From assembly GCA_041655595.1 (NCBI GenBank), contig JBBAFB010000010.1:1-29188 (forward strand): DNA of 29,188 nt, in the 5' to 3' direction. Under the pieces are notes generated by a model. The model searched no databases and was not told the origin of the DNA. It saw only the letters and a program-made list of their open reading frames with translations. Below, piece after piece: positions 1 to 7,248 of this stretch. This DNA is from JBBAFB01 sp041655595 (GTDB lineage: Bacteria > Bacillota > DULZ01). A program made the translations under genes and the position numbers. Positions within the stretch are counted from its first letter, which is position 1. Each line of letters begins with the position of its first letter.

Positions 1-1
1 G

Positions 2-733
2 GATTTAGAAACGTACAATTTTATGGAATCAAAAAAACTTAAAATCTTTCAGACCTTTAAGGATTATGGTATCCAATTTGCTTCGGGGGCCACGGGCTTT
101 CAGGCAAAAAAGTTAATAGATTATATAACTGATTATGAGAGGGCAGGGTCAATCCCTTTTATTGTGAGCGGCACAATAGATAAATATCGGATAAATGATA
201 AAGCAGTCAGTTATATGAAAAGGAAATATGAAAAAGCGTATATCATCAAGGGAACCGATATTGCCGACAGCAAATGGGCTTTGTGGTTTAATGAAAAGAT
301 CATAATTGCGGGCATGACAAAGGTAATAGAGGCCATTTACTTTAAACACCCGATGGCCCTAGGGGTTGGTGTATATGCGATTTATAACTATGGGGGATTT
401 GAACCAAGGTTTTTAACGGGGGTCTTAAATAGTAAATATTTATCCTATTATTTAAATGTAATGTTTAAAGAAAAACATCTGGCCGGCGGGTATTTAGCAA
501 TAAATAAATCCACACTGGAGGAATTGCCTCTAGTGGATGCAGAGTTGAAAATTCAAAACAGGGTAGCAGATTTGGTGGATAATATCTCAGGTTCAAACAG
601 CAAAGATAGTATACTGCATTATGCCGGTAAGATTGATGAAATAATCTATGACATGTACAATTTAAGCGACAAAGAAATTCGGGAAGTAGAAGACTTCTTC
701 AATCAGCATAATTTGAATCAGACGGGCTACTAA
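2..733 (+). CDS. C-terminal part of a probable type IIG restriction-modification enzyme (TaqI-like specificity domain); 5' end outside window
   Basis: The frame is open from base 2 through the first ATG at 23, so the gene very likely starts upstream of the window and only its 3' end is seen. The visible 240 or so residues resemble the target-recognition domain at the C-terminus of Eco57I/TaqI-like N6-adenine methylase-endonuclease fusions. Family-like blocks are SGATGFQAKKLIDY, a KGTDI block before a hydrophobic IIIAGMTKVIEA strand, ALGVGVYAIYN, and LAINKSTLEELPL followed by a helical segment ending in a NRVADLVDNI-like stretch. The catalytic methylase motifs (NPPY) would lie upstream and cannot be checked. 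By family knowledge this domain reads the DNA target for both methylation and cleavage. It could instead be a stand-alone methylase, or a decayed gene whose remaining part happens to be intact. Family assignment is moderately sure and activity unknown. Confidence 0.65.
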   Translation, partial: DLETYNFMESKKLKIFQTFKDYGIQFASGATGFQAKKLIDYITDYERAGSIPFIVSGTIDKYRINDKAVSYMKRKYEKAYIIKGTDIADSKWALWFNEKIIIAGMTKVIEAIYFKHPMALGVGVYAIYNYGGFEPRFLTGVLNSKYLSYYLNVMFKEKHLAGGYLAINKSTLEELPLVDAELKIQNRVADLVDNISGSNSKDSILHYAGKIDEIIYDMYNLSDKEIREVEDFFNQHNLNQTGY

Positions 734-805
734 CAGGCGAAGGCAATATTTATAAACCATAAAACACAAGGGCAAGGCAGTGTTTCAGGAGAAGGAGGAT
801 GGAAA

Positions 806-1027
806 ATGGCGGGGATCAAATACGAAATAATTGAGCAAATCGGTCAACTTTCGGAGTCGGGGAAAGGTTGGACCAAGGAGCTAAACCTAATCAGTTGGAA
901 TGATAGGGAGCCAAAGTACGATCTCAGAGATTGGGCCCCTGAACACGAAAAAATGGGCAAGGGAGTTACCTTGTCCAAGCAGGAATTACAAAAACTGAAA
1001 GCAATTTTGAATAAGATGGATCTATAA
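806..1027 (+). CDS. YdbC-like PC4 family single-stranded DNA-binding protein
   Basis: This 73-residue protein matches the small bacterial PC4 (transcriptional coactivator p15) family typified by Lactococcus and Clostridia YdbC. Recognisable blocks are GWTKELNLISWN, PKYDLRDWAPEHEKMGKG and a C-terminal helix VTLSKQELQKLKAIL. The family folds as a curved beta sheet plus a helix, dimerises and binds single-stranded DNA without sequence specificity. Its length is normal for the family, so it is complete. The start at 806 follows an AAGGAGGA ribosome-binding site at 792-799 with good spacing. It sits 72 bases after the restriction-modification gene and 43 bases before the lipoprotein gene on the same strand, so co-transcription is possible, but no functional link is evident. 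Cytoplasmic; the family assignment is confident, while the role (repair, replication or transcription support) is inferred. Confidence 0.88.
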   Translation: MAGIKYEIIEQIGQLSESGKGWTKELNLISWNDREPKYDLRDWAPEHEKMGKGVTLSKQELQKLKAILNKMDL

Positions 1028-1070
1028 AATAATCCGGTGGATGGTTTGCTGCCACTTAGGAGGCATTTTC

Positions 1071-2288
1071 GTGAAAAGATTTTTGCTATTGTTTACATGC
1101 TTGGGCCTATTGTTTTTTCTATTATCCTGTGACTCTAATCCGGTGGAAGGTCCCCTTGTTGATTCCGAAGGTGTTTCGTTTAATAAAACCCTGCCGGAAG
1201 GCGGGCAGCAGGGAGATATTACCCCGAAATTGTCTTCAGAGGGGGGCTACCTTCTGGGTTTACAAAAGGGCATTTTAACTCTAACAACATTTCCAGAAAA
1301 TAACTTGGTTGATACTTTTCCCTTGATGCAAAATCAATTAATTAAGGAATTTAAATGGTCCCCTGAGGGTGATGTATTTGCTTATCACACAGAGTCCGAT
1401 TTGCCAGGGGAAAGTGGGGCTATCTACCTATCGGCTCCGGGTGGGGAATCAAATAAAATTGCCTCTCTTGAATCTGCGGAGTTGGGAGCTAGGCAGCTGC
1501 TTTGGTCCCCTTGCGGCAACTATTTATCTTGGACCAAACCTTTTAGCATTTATAATCTCGAAACCAGAGAAACCTTGGTAAAAGAGGATCTTGATCATAA
1601 ATATAGCTTTGTGCGTTCACCTTTATTTTCGGATGATGGTTCCATGTTGGCCTTCACTTTGTTACAAGAGGATGGCTCAGAGGATCTTTGGGTTGTAGAT
1701 ACTTCTACGGGTAATGCTCGTCAAGTGACAGCAAGAAATGATGGGGACTACCCTTTGTATTGGCTGGATGACAACAACCTGCTTGTTGGCCTAGGGGCAA
1801 TCAGCACCGGGGGTGGAAGTGTTTACGGCACGGCTACCATTGATCTTAAAACCGGAAAGGTGGAACCCCTTTGCTTAACCACAGGTAAAGAGGATCGCAG
1901 CCCTCAGCGGTTCTACATTGCAAAAGGGGTTTCCCCCGAGCAAGGTTATTTCGTGGGCGAAACTCATAATTCTGCAGGTGCGGATAGTAAAATTTTTCTA
2001 CAGGATTTAGCAGACGGAAAACAGGAAATTATCTGTGAAGGGCACCACCTACTACAAACCTTATGGATCAACGAAGATGAATTATTGTTGACCGCAGGGC
2101 AGGAGTCTATAGATGGAAGCAGAAGCGGCTATCAAATTATGAAATATTCCAAGGACAGTGGCTGTATAACCTTGCTAAATAGCGAGGGTGAAGTGCATTT
2201 GTTGGGCATAAAAGATAAACAGCTTTACTTTTTGGAAGCAAACCAGGCAAGGACCCATTGGATTTTACACAGTATTGAGCTTTATTAG
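1071..2288 (+). CDS. Lipoprotein with beta-propeller (TolB/WD40-like) repeats
   Basis: The preferred start is the GTG at 1071 (405 residues), because AGGAGG at 1058-1063 sits seven bases upstream. An in-frame ATG at 1041 would add ten residues that lack a signal-peptide character. From the GTG, the protein begins with Lys-Arg, a 14-residue hydrophobic run and a lipobox LLSC with the lipidated Cys at residue 20. This marks a type II signal peptide and attachment to the outer face of the membrane. The mature part contains repeated blade-like units of the kind WSPEGDVFAY, WSPCGNYLSW and FSDDGSMLAFTL followed by DLWVVDTSTGNARQVT, typical of TolB/PD40 beta-propellers. No catalytic triad or ligand-binding motif is visible, so a scaffold or sensor role is only a guess. 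It is the last gene of this strand before a long intergenic stretch. Confidence 0.8.
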   Translation: MKRFLLLFTCLGLLFFLLSCDSNPVEGPLVDSEGVSFNKTLPEGGQQGDITPKLSSEGGYLLGLQKGILTLTTFPENNLVDTFPLMQNQLIKEFKWSPEGDVFAYHTESDLPGESGAIYLSAPGGESNKIASLESAELGARQLLWSPCGNYLSWTKPFSIYNLETRETLVKEDLDHKYSFVRSPLFSDDGSMLAFTLLQEDGSEDLWVVDTSTGNARQVTARNDGDYPLYWLDDNNLLVGLGAISTGGGSVYGTATIDLKTGKVEPLCLTTGKEDRSPQRFYIAKGVSPEQGYFVGETHNSAGADSKIFLQDLADGKQEIICEGHHLLQTLWINEDELLLTAGQESIDGSRSGYQIMKYSKDSGCITLLNSEGEVHLLGIKDKQLYFLEANQARTHWILHSIELY

Positions 2289-2435
2289 TGATCAGATGTA
2301 ATCAACTTAATAATGTGATTATTAGGCGTAAATATTACATAAAAATGTGTACCGTGGTGAGGCAGTGTGGAAAGGCTGACCATGCAGATAAGATTATTGG
2401 AATGGCTTTAGGGTAAAAGAGATAAAATAAGTCAA

Positions 2436-2480
2436 GGGGGCACTAATTTACCACCTGAAAAGGCGGTAAATTAGTGCCCC
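2436..2480. repeat. Long dyad hairpin, GAAA loop (terminator- or REP-like)
   Basis: The arms 2437-2456 and 2461-2480 are complementary over 20 bases with one mismatch (A2453/C2464) and are closed by a GAAA tetraloop. The 3' arm is followed by TTTCT. It may terminate the lipoprotein transcript, but it also shares its GGGG outer end and a CCACCT at the tip of the 5' arm with the next hairpin. This suggests a repeated element. Confidence 0.7.
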
Positions 2481-2504
2481 TTTCTAAACTAGCGGAAACT
2501 GGCG

Positions 2505-2552
2505 GGGGGACGTTTTGTTTGCCACCTCAAGATTAAACAAACAAAGGTCCCC
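2505..2552. repeat. Second dyad hairpin related in layout to the preceding one (REP-like)
   Basis: The arms 2506-2521 (GGGGACGTTTTGTTTG) and 2538-2552 (CAAACAAAGGTCCCC) pair with a small mismatch or bulge. The loop begins with CCACCTCAA, echoing the CCACCTGAA of the hairpin 50 bases upstream, although the stem sequence differs. Palindromes of the form GGGGAC...GTCCCC are commonly scattered in Clostridia genomes. No transposase is near, so a REP-type origin is an inference. Confidence 0.55.
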
Positions 2553-2645
2553 TTATTAGGCTGTTTGGGAAAAGAGAATGGTTTGGTAAAAATACGGCAA
2601 AAATCTTAATAGAGACTTTACACAACTGGTAAATTTTAATACGTA

Positions 2646-2673
2646 ATGCAACAATTTACTTAAAATGTTACAT
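2646..2673 (+). repeat. Left arm of 28-bp inverted repeat (IR-L)
   Basis: This arm is complementary to 3545-3572 with a single mismatch. The core shows weak internal dyad symmetry (an ATGTAAC-like and an AGTAAAT-like half around an A/T-rich centre), as expected for a tyrosine recombinase core site. The sub-motif AAAATGTTACAT (2662-2673) recurs at 3453-3464. Confidence 0.8.
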
Positions 2674-2799
2674 GCTGTACTATACAATATAGTAATAGAT
2701 GCATACCTATTATTCAACAAATTTCGCTCTTTTTTTGAACGATTAGCCAAGTAAATTGGAAATCCTACAAATTGCACCTATGGTATTATTGCCATATAT

Positions 2800-2837
2800 G
2801 TAAAGCACTTCCTGCTTATAGGCGGGAAGTGCTTTAC
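2800..2837 (-). terminator. Strong stem-loop after the recombinase gene
   Basis: The arms 2800-2815 (GTAAAGCACTTCCTGC) and 2822-2837 pair over 16 bases with one G-T wobble. It lies 11 bases beyond the recombinase stop, so it could terminate that minus-strand gene, though no clear T-run follows on either strand. It lies inside the putative invertible segment. Confidence 0.5.
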
Positions 2838-2847
2838 ATTAAATAAA

Positions 2848-3408
2848 CTAAAATTGCACTAGTGAATACAATTCGTCCTTTTGGTCCTGATTCACACCTA
2901 TATAACGAAGTGTTATACTTTGGGAGCTATGATTAAAGGTATCCATAATAAGGCCAACATTATATCTGGAGGCCTTATAGGTCCAGTATCCCCATGTTTT
3001 ACGCAAGCTGTGGGTACCAAAGTTTTCCACACCCAACGCTATCGCAGCTTCCTTCAATACCCGGTAAGCTTGAACACGTCCAATGTGGCCACCTTTCCGA
3101 CTTGGAAAGAGGTAATCCTCGCCGGCAGGCTTTTTGATTTTTACATATGTTGTAATTGTTTTGCGAAGAGCATCATTAAGCTTGATCTTTTTCTCTTTAC
3201 CAGTTTTCTTTTCTTTTAACACCAAATAGTCTCGGAACTCACCCTTTTGTGTTAAAATATCCTTTAACTTTAATGGTATAACATCACTGATTCTCAAACC
3301 CGTGTTAAGTCCAAATTTAAATAACAATCCGTATTTAATGTCCTTGCCATTCAAAAACTGATACATATATTTAATTTTCGTTTTATCTCTAATCGGCTCA
3401 ACAGTCAT
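2848..3408 (-). CDS. Small tyrosine recombinase/integrase (FimB/YoeC-size, catalytic domain only)
   Basis: This 186-residue protein contains essentially the phage-integrase catalytic domain and lacks the SAM-like N-terminal core-binding domain of XerC/D. That size and architecture are shared with FimB/FimE and RecV-type invertases and with YoeC-like integrases. The catalytic residues are visible: Arg in NTGLRISDV, Lys in KEKKTGKEKK, His-x-x-Arg in THSLRKTWGYW, His in FNHSS and the nucleophilic Tyr in RYIGV. It is therefore expected to be active. The ATG at 3408 follows a GAGAGGAAGG ribosome-binding site. A TTGCCA-like -35 box lies upstream, but the -10 is poor. A partial copy of the flanking repeat (3453-3464) lies in this promoter region, suggesting autoregulation. 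The gene points away from the neighbouring GGDEF-EAL gene, and inversion would turn it towards that gene. Family assignment is sure; an invertase role is inferred from the repeats. Confidence 0.88.
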   Translation of the reverse strand: MTVEPIRDKTKIKYMYQFLNGKDIKYGLLFKFGLNTGLRISDVIPLKLKDILTQKGEFRDYLVLKEKKTGKEKKIKLNDALRKTITTYVKIKKPAGEDYLFPSRKGGHIGRVQAYRVLKEAAIALGVENFGTHSLRKTWGYWTYKASRYNVGLIMDTFNHSSQSITLRYIGVNQDQKDELYSLVQF

Positions 3409-3452
3409 GTAACCTTCCTCTCTATTAGGTAATTATTTTCAGTCAGCCATAC

Positions 3453-3464
3453 AAAATGTTACAT
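3453..3464 (+). repeat. Third, partial copy of the recombinase-site motif
   Basis: AAAATGTTACAT is identical and in the same orientation as 2662-2673, and inverted relative to 3545-3556. It lies about 50 bases upstream of the recombinase start, in its likely promoter. It may be a regulatory binding site for the recombinase. Confidence 0.5.
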
Positions 3465-3544
3465 CAAGTTTTGGCAAGAAGGAAGTAAAAAACTGGTGGT
3501 AGGCGATTAAAAGCTTGTAAGGTAGGGGCATTGTAAAATCATTT

Positions 3545-3572
3545 ATGTAACATTTTAAGTAAATTGTTTCAT
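3545..3572 (-). repeat. Right arm of 28-bp inverted repeat (IR-R)
   Basis: This is the inverted partner of 2646-2673. It ends 89 bases before the start of the GGDEF-EAL gene, so any promoter brought to this junction by inversion would read directly into that gene. A lone TATAAT at 3594-3599, just outside the repeat, has no matching -35 box. Confidence 0.8.
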
Positions 3573-3661
3573 AAGCCTGAACAGTAATACAGTTATAATT
3601 TCAAATGAAGTTACAAAAATCGTTTTGTTGAGGAACAATATCCGCAGGAAGTTAGAATATT

Positions 3662-5761
3662 ATGAAGGATTTGGTGACGGGACTTATGGTAGATAATGAA
3701 GTGAATTATAAATCTCAATTGGAGGCTGTGGTTAACATGTTTCCCTTAGCCTTTTGTGTTGTGAAGGATGCCGTTATTGTAGAATGTAATGATGCTTTAG
3801 CAAAGGTATTTGGGTACGAAGAAAAGACTGAGGTAGTGGGTCTTAGACTGTTTGATTTATCGCCTCTGAGGCAACCCGATGGTAAGCTTTCCTCGGAAAA
3901 AGGGGTGGAAATAATTAAAAACGTGAAAAGCAATAAAGAAATAACTTTTAAATGGGTTCACCAAAGAAAAAACAGAGGTAACTTTTTGGCGAAGGTAAAG
4001 ATAGTTAACGATGGTTTTAATCTTTGTGCCATAATAGAAGATATAAGCGCTGTGGTGCTGTTAAAGCAGGAACTGATCTTATTTAAAAAAATATTAGAGA
4101 ACAATTCCGAGGGGGTGGTAATTACTGATATCAATGGCTCTATCAAATGGGTAAATGCTGCCTTCGAAAAAATAACAGGGTACGCACTTGCCGAAGCAAA
4201 GGGTAAAAATATGAGTATTTTAAATTCAGGTATTCAAAAAAAAAGCTTTTATTATAATATGTGGCAACGGTTGAAAAATAAAGGCCACTGGAGTGGAGAG
4301 ATCTGTAATAAAAACAAAAAGGGTGAGTTTTACTCTGAATGGTTAATAATAAATAGTATCAAAGATAGCACGGGAGCAACTAGGTATTACGCAGGCATTT
4401 TTAGGGATTTATCAGAAAAGAAAAAGATTGATCTTAGAATGATTGAGTTGCAACAAAAGGATGTCCTAACGGGACTACATAATCGGAGTTATTTCCTAGA
4501 ATGCGTGGATAATTATATAAGAAATTGCAAGGCTAAGGAGCAGTTTTCTGTTGTTTTTATTGATATAGAAAATTTTAAAACAATTAGCAATTCCCTAGGC
4601 TATCATATTGGGGATAGGCTACTGGTGGAGCTTTCTAAGAGACTACTTTTCTTAATAGCGGAAATAGCTGGTGACTGCATCCTGTCAAGATACAGTGGTA
4701 ATGAATTTGCAATTTTATGTAAGGCTGTCACGGCAGAAAATGTGAAAGAAATGGCAGCGAGGTTGATAGAAAATATCAAAAAACCCTTTGTATTAGACAA
4801 TACAGTGGTGAATATTGCGGTAAATATCGGCATTAGCAAGTTTCCTGATGATGGGGGAGATGCCTCAACCTTAATTAGGCATGCTGAAACCGCCATCTAT
4901 AAGCCCAAAGGTCAACTAGAGGAAAGAATATCTTTCTATTCTGCAGAAGTATCTCATGAGATTGAAGAAAGGTTTCGCTTGATAAATTTTTTGACAACAG
5001 CAATAACAAATGAAGAATTGGAAGTTTACTACCAGCCAATATTTGATATTAAAAATTTTAAAAATATTGTAGGTTTGGAGGCATTGTTAAGATGGAAAAA
5101 CCCCACCCTAGGTAATGTCTCCCCTGATAAATTTATTCCTTTAGCAGAAAAAACCGGGTACATTATCCATATTGGAGAATGGATACTTAAACAAGTGTGC
5201 AAGCAAATTAAATCGTGGAATAAAGAGGGATTGAATATATTACCTATAGCGGTAAATATTTCGGTAAGGCAGCTGGAGCAGGTAGACTTTTCCAAGAAGG
5301 TGATGGAAATCGTTGAAGAGTATGGTATTGGACCAAAAAACATTGAATTGGAAATTACAGAAAGCGTGTCCTCCGGGGAGTTAATGACTATTGTTAAAAA
5401 CTTGCGAGAGTTAAAAAAATACGGGCTAAAAATCTCCATGGATGACTTTGGTACGGGCTTTTCTTCGCTGGGGCAGATTGAACTTTTTGAGCTGGACAAA
5501 TTAAAGATAGATAAGATTTTTGTTGATGGTTTATTAAGCTTTACTAAGAAACAAAACTTGGTAAAATCAATTATTGCCATGGGAAAAAGTCTCAACCTAA
5601 CCATAGTGGCGGAAGGAATTGAGACTAAAGAACAGTTGCTGTGTTTAGAAAAGTTCGGCTGTCAATTAGGCCAAGGGTATATATTAAGTAAACCTTTACC
5701 TGCTCACGAAATTGAGCATTTTATCAGTTGCCAAGAGCTTGAGGTAACGAAGGCAGATTGA
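3662..5761 (+). CDS. PAS-PAS-GGDEF-EAL protein, probable c-di-GMP phosphodiesterase
   Basis: This 699-residue cytoplasmic signalling protein has no membrane segment. Two PAS domains are apparent at about 20-130 and 138-255, the second with the typical ENNSEGVVITDINGSI and ITGY blocks. A GGDEF domain follows at about 264-420, but its signature is SGNEF (residues 345-349), so diguanylate cyclase activity is unlikely and a GTP-sensing role is possible. The C-terminal EAL domain (about 440-690) is well preserved, with EALLRW at 473-478, NISVRQ, LEITES, the DDFGTG loop, a KIDK block, VAEGIE and GQGY. Hydrolysis of c-di-GMP to pGpG is therefore expected. The start at 3662 follows AGGAAG at 3646-3651. 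It lies directly downstream of the recombinase module, which may switch its transcription. It converges with the enolase-superfamily gene, leaving only five bases between stops. Confidence 0.9.
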   Translation: MKDLVTGLMVDNEVNYKSQLEAVVNMFPLAFCVVKDAVIVECNDALAKVFGYEEKTEVVGLRLFDLSPLRQPDGKLSSEKGVEIIKNVKSNKEITFKWVHQRKNRGNFLAKVKIVNDGFNLCAIIEDISAVVLLKQELILFKKILENNSEGVVITDINGSIKWVNAAFEKITGYALAEAKGKNMSILNSGIQKKSFYYNMWQRLKNKGHWSGEICNKNKKGEFYSEWLIINSIKDSTGATRYYAGIFRDLSEKKKIDLRMIELQQKDVLTGLHNRSYFLECVDNYIRNCKAKEQFSVVFIDIENFKTISNSLGYHIGDRLLVELSKRLLFLIAEIAGDCILSRYSGNEFAILCKAVTAENVKEMAARLIENIKKPFVLDNTVVNIAVNIGISKFPDDGGDASTLIRHAETAIYKPKGQLEERISFYSAEVSHEIEERFRLINFLTTAITNEELEVYYQPIFDIKNFKNIVGLEALLRWKNPTLGNVSPDKFIPLAEKTGYIIHIGEWILKQVCKQIKSWNKEGLNILPIAVNISVRQLEQVDFSKKVMEIVEEYGIGPKNIELEITESVSSGELMTIVKNLRELKKYGLKISMDDFGTGFSSLGQIELFELDKLKIDKIFVDGLLSFTKKQNLVKSIIAMGKSLNLTIVAEGIETKEQLLCLEKFGCQLGQGYILSKPLPAHEIEHFISCQELEVTKAD

Positions 5762-5766
5762 GGGAC

Positions 5767-6888
5767 TCACCCTAAGACCGATTGCTGGTCTAGGCGGTAG
5801 TGCTTAATTATTTGATAATCTAATTCCATTCCAATGCCCACTCCTGTTGGAACGGCTAGTTTCCCCCGGGTTGGTTTTAGCGGAAGCAGGGCTGCGAAGG
5901 GGTTTTCCATTACATCCCATTCCACAGGTTCAATATCATTTTCTGACATTTTGCTCCAAGGGGGCAGGCAGGCTTGGGCAAAAACGGCATATAGTTTGGA
6001 TAGCGCTCCGTCAAAGGTGTGGGGCGATATCCGGATGCCGAAGGTACGGGCCAAATCAAGGGTGTGTCTGTATTCCTCTATTCCACCTTGGTGGGCTGGG
6101 TCCGGCTGAATAATATCCAAGGCGTTTCCTTGCAACATAGGGAGAAAGTCAATGCTGCTTTTTAAATTCTCTCCTCCGGCGACAGGGGTAGACAGCTTTG
6201 AACGAAGTAGTCGGTAGTTTTCAACCTGGTTAAGAGGTAGCGGCTCTTCAAACCAAAGAACTTTATCCCAATCGGCAAACAGTTGATTCCATTTTAGGGC
6301 TGTTGCAACATCATAGCTTTGATTGGCATCCAAAATAAGCTGCTGATTTTCAGATAGCAACGTATAAATTTTTTTGATGTGGTTGTAATCCTGCGGAAAG
6401 GTTTTGCCCCCTACCTTTAGCTTAACATGGTTAAAGCCCTCGGCTAAGGCATTTTGGACAAGAGCCAAAGATTGCCCGACCCAATCAGCCTGCTCCGTAT
6501 ACGACTGAAAAGAGGCGTAGACAGGTATTTCACTTCTAAACTTACCTCCCCACAAATCACAGATGGACAAACCGGAGAAGTTGGCAGCAATTTCGGTTAA
6601 AGCCATGCTGACAGCAGAGGCGGATCGCAGATGCCATTTCTTAATATATTGCACCAATTGGGCCTGATCCAAGGCTTTCTTGCCTAGCAAAAAAGGAATG
6701 ATCTGCTTTTCAAAGCCAACCATTAAAGCAGGCAGCCAATCCGTACATTCCCCCCATCCACTTAACCCGGATTGGGTAGTGATTCGAATCAAAAAGCAGG
6801 AACGATACTGTTTATAGCCGTTGGCATCGCCATAAGGTTGTTTAAGAGGGTAATAAAGGGGGAAGGTTTCAACTAAACTTATTTTCAT
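5767..6888 (-). CDS. Enolase-superfamily enzyme, mandelate racemase subgroup
   Basis: This is a mandelate racemase/muconate lactonizing family protein of about 373 residues, normal for the family. The ATG at 6888 is preferred over the TTG at 6897, because the AAAGG ribosome-binding site would be only a base or so from the TTG. Active-site elements are Lys156-x-Lys158 (VKLKVGG), metal ligands Asp187 (LDANQS), Glu214 (FEEPLP) and Glu240 (GGEN), and His290 in SPHTFDG. The KxK plus late His arrangement places it in the mandelate racemase rather than the muconate cycloisomerase or OSBS subgroup. It should therefore abstract an alpha proton from a carboxylate, as acid-sugar dehydratases or racemases do. 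The substrate cannot be read from the sequence, and no sugar-transport or catabolic neighbours are present to help. It is divergent from the molybdoenzyme gene across a structured 360-base intergenic region. Confidence 0.83.
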   Translation of the reverse strand: MKISLVETFPLYYPLKQPYGDANGYKQYRSCFLIRITTQSGLSGWGECTDWLPALMVGFEKQIIPFLLGKKALDQAQLVQYIKKWHLRSASAVSMALTEIAANFSGLSICDLWGGKFRSEIPVYASFQSYTEQADWVGQSLALVQNALAEGFNHVKLKVGGKTFPQDYNHIKKIYTLLSENQQLILDANQSYDVATALKWNQLFADWDKVLWFEEPLPLNQVENYRLLRSKLSTPVAGGENLKSSIDFLPMLQGNALDIIQPDPAHQGGIEEYRHTLDLARTFGIRISPHTFDGALSKLYAVFAQACLPPWSKMSENDIEPVEWDVMENPFAALLPLKPTRGKLAVPTGVGIGMELDYQIIKHYRLDQQSVLG

Positions 6889-6960
6889 TGCTGACAACCT
6901 TTCTTAGTTTGCCCGGGGCTTCCAATTATTTTGTGGCAAATGTAGGTGAGCCCAGCAGGG

Positions 6961-7018
6961 CCTTACGTTTATGCAAAAGCCGGTTTCTCCGTGTTCTGCA
7001 CCTTTTGTAAGGTTTTTT
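6961..7018 (+). terminator. Terminator-like hairpin in the leader of the molybdoenzyme gene
   Basis: CCTTAC (6961-6966) pairs with GTAAGG (7007-7012), and AAAAG (6975-6979) pairs with CTTTT (7002-7006). The stem is followed directly by six T residues (7013-7018) on the plus strand. No plus-strand gene ends upstream, so it would act on a leader transcript or on an unseen small RNA. On the minus strand the same fold lies in the leader of the enolase-superfamily gene. Confidence 0.45.
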
Positions 7019-7076
7019 GAAATTTGTGGCCCCAAATTAGTCTGCTATTTAGTCTGAAATAAAAACCCTATTATAA

Positions 7077-7150
7077 TACCCGAAAACTACTGGAAAACTT
7101 TATAGCCTAGGGGGCAGTAGAGGGGTTTTGTTTCACCCAATTTTCGGGTA
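7077..7150. promoter_or_regulatory. Predicted three-way-junction fold in divergent intergenic region
   Basis: A perfect 10-base inverted repeat (7077-7086 TACCCGAAAA with 7141-7150) encloses two further stems: CTACTG 7087-7092 with CAGTAG 7115-7120, and GGGT 7123-7126 with ACCC 7135-7138. The second abuts the outer stem. It does not match any riboswitch class I can recall. It ends about 100 bases before the molybdoenzyme start. A lone TATAAT at 7072-7077 overlaps its edge. The rest of 6889-7248 holds no gene. Confidence 0.35.
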
Positions 7151-7248
7151 GAGAAAGGCGGCACTTCAATTTTAATGGGGAAAGGAAAAGCCGGATAGAT
7201 ATAGAATACTGTATAATTGGCAATTAAAGGGGTTAGGGGGAGGTATTC

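Larger units (their letters stand above)
2646..3572. mobile_element. Candidate invertible or mobile unit: tyrosine recombinase gene enclosed by inverted repeats
   Basis: The segment is bounded by an inverted repeat, 2646-2673 against 3545-3572, identical over 27 of 28 positions with an uninterrupted 22-base core (2652-2673 / 3545-3566). Inside lies only a short tyrosine recombinase gene on the minus strand and its leader. This is the organisation of fim-type phase-variation switches or of a minimal recombinase cassette. No flanking target duplication is evident, which favours inversion over transposition. The alternative is that the repeats are just recombinase or regulator binding sites that do not recombine. 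Confidence 0.5.

Noticed and set aside
2556..2777. Minus-strand open frame of 73 codons in the intergenic region
   Set aside because: GTG start without a ribosome-binding site, no recognisable motif, and it runs across the left inverted repeat; probably chance in A/T-rich DNA.
3564..3599. Promoter for the GGDEF-EAL gene from TTGTTT (3564) to TATAAT (3594)
   Set aside because: The spacer is 24 bases, too long for a sigma-A promoter; the real promoter could not be identified.
5775..5791. AGACC/GGTCT hairpin as terminator for the GGDEF-EAL gene
   Set aside because: Only five base pairs, no T-run, and it lies inside the coding end of the convergent gene.
5767..6888. Call as o-succinylbenzoate synthase or dipeptide epimerase
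   Set aside because: The KxK motif combined with a His in SPHTFDG indicates the mandelate racemase subgroup, not the Lys/Lys type used by those enzymes.
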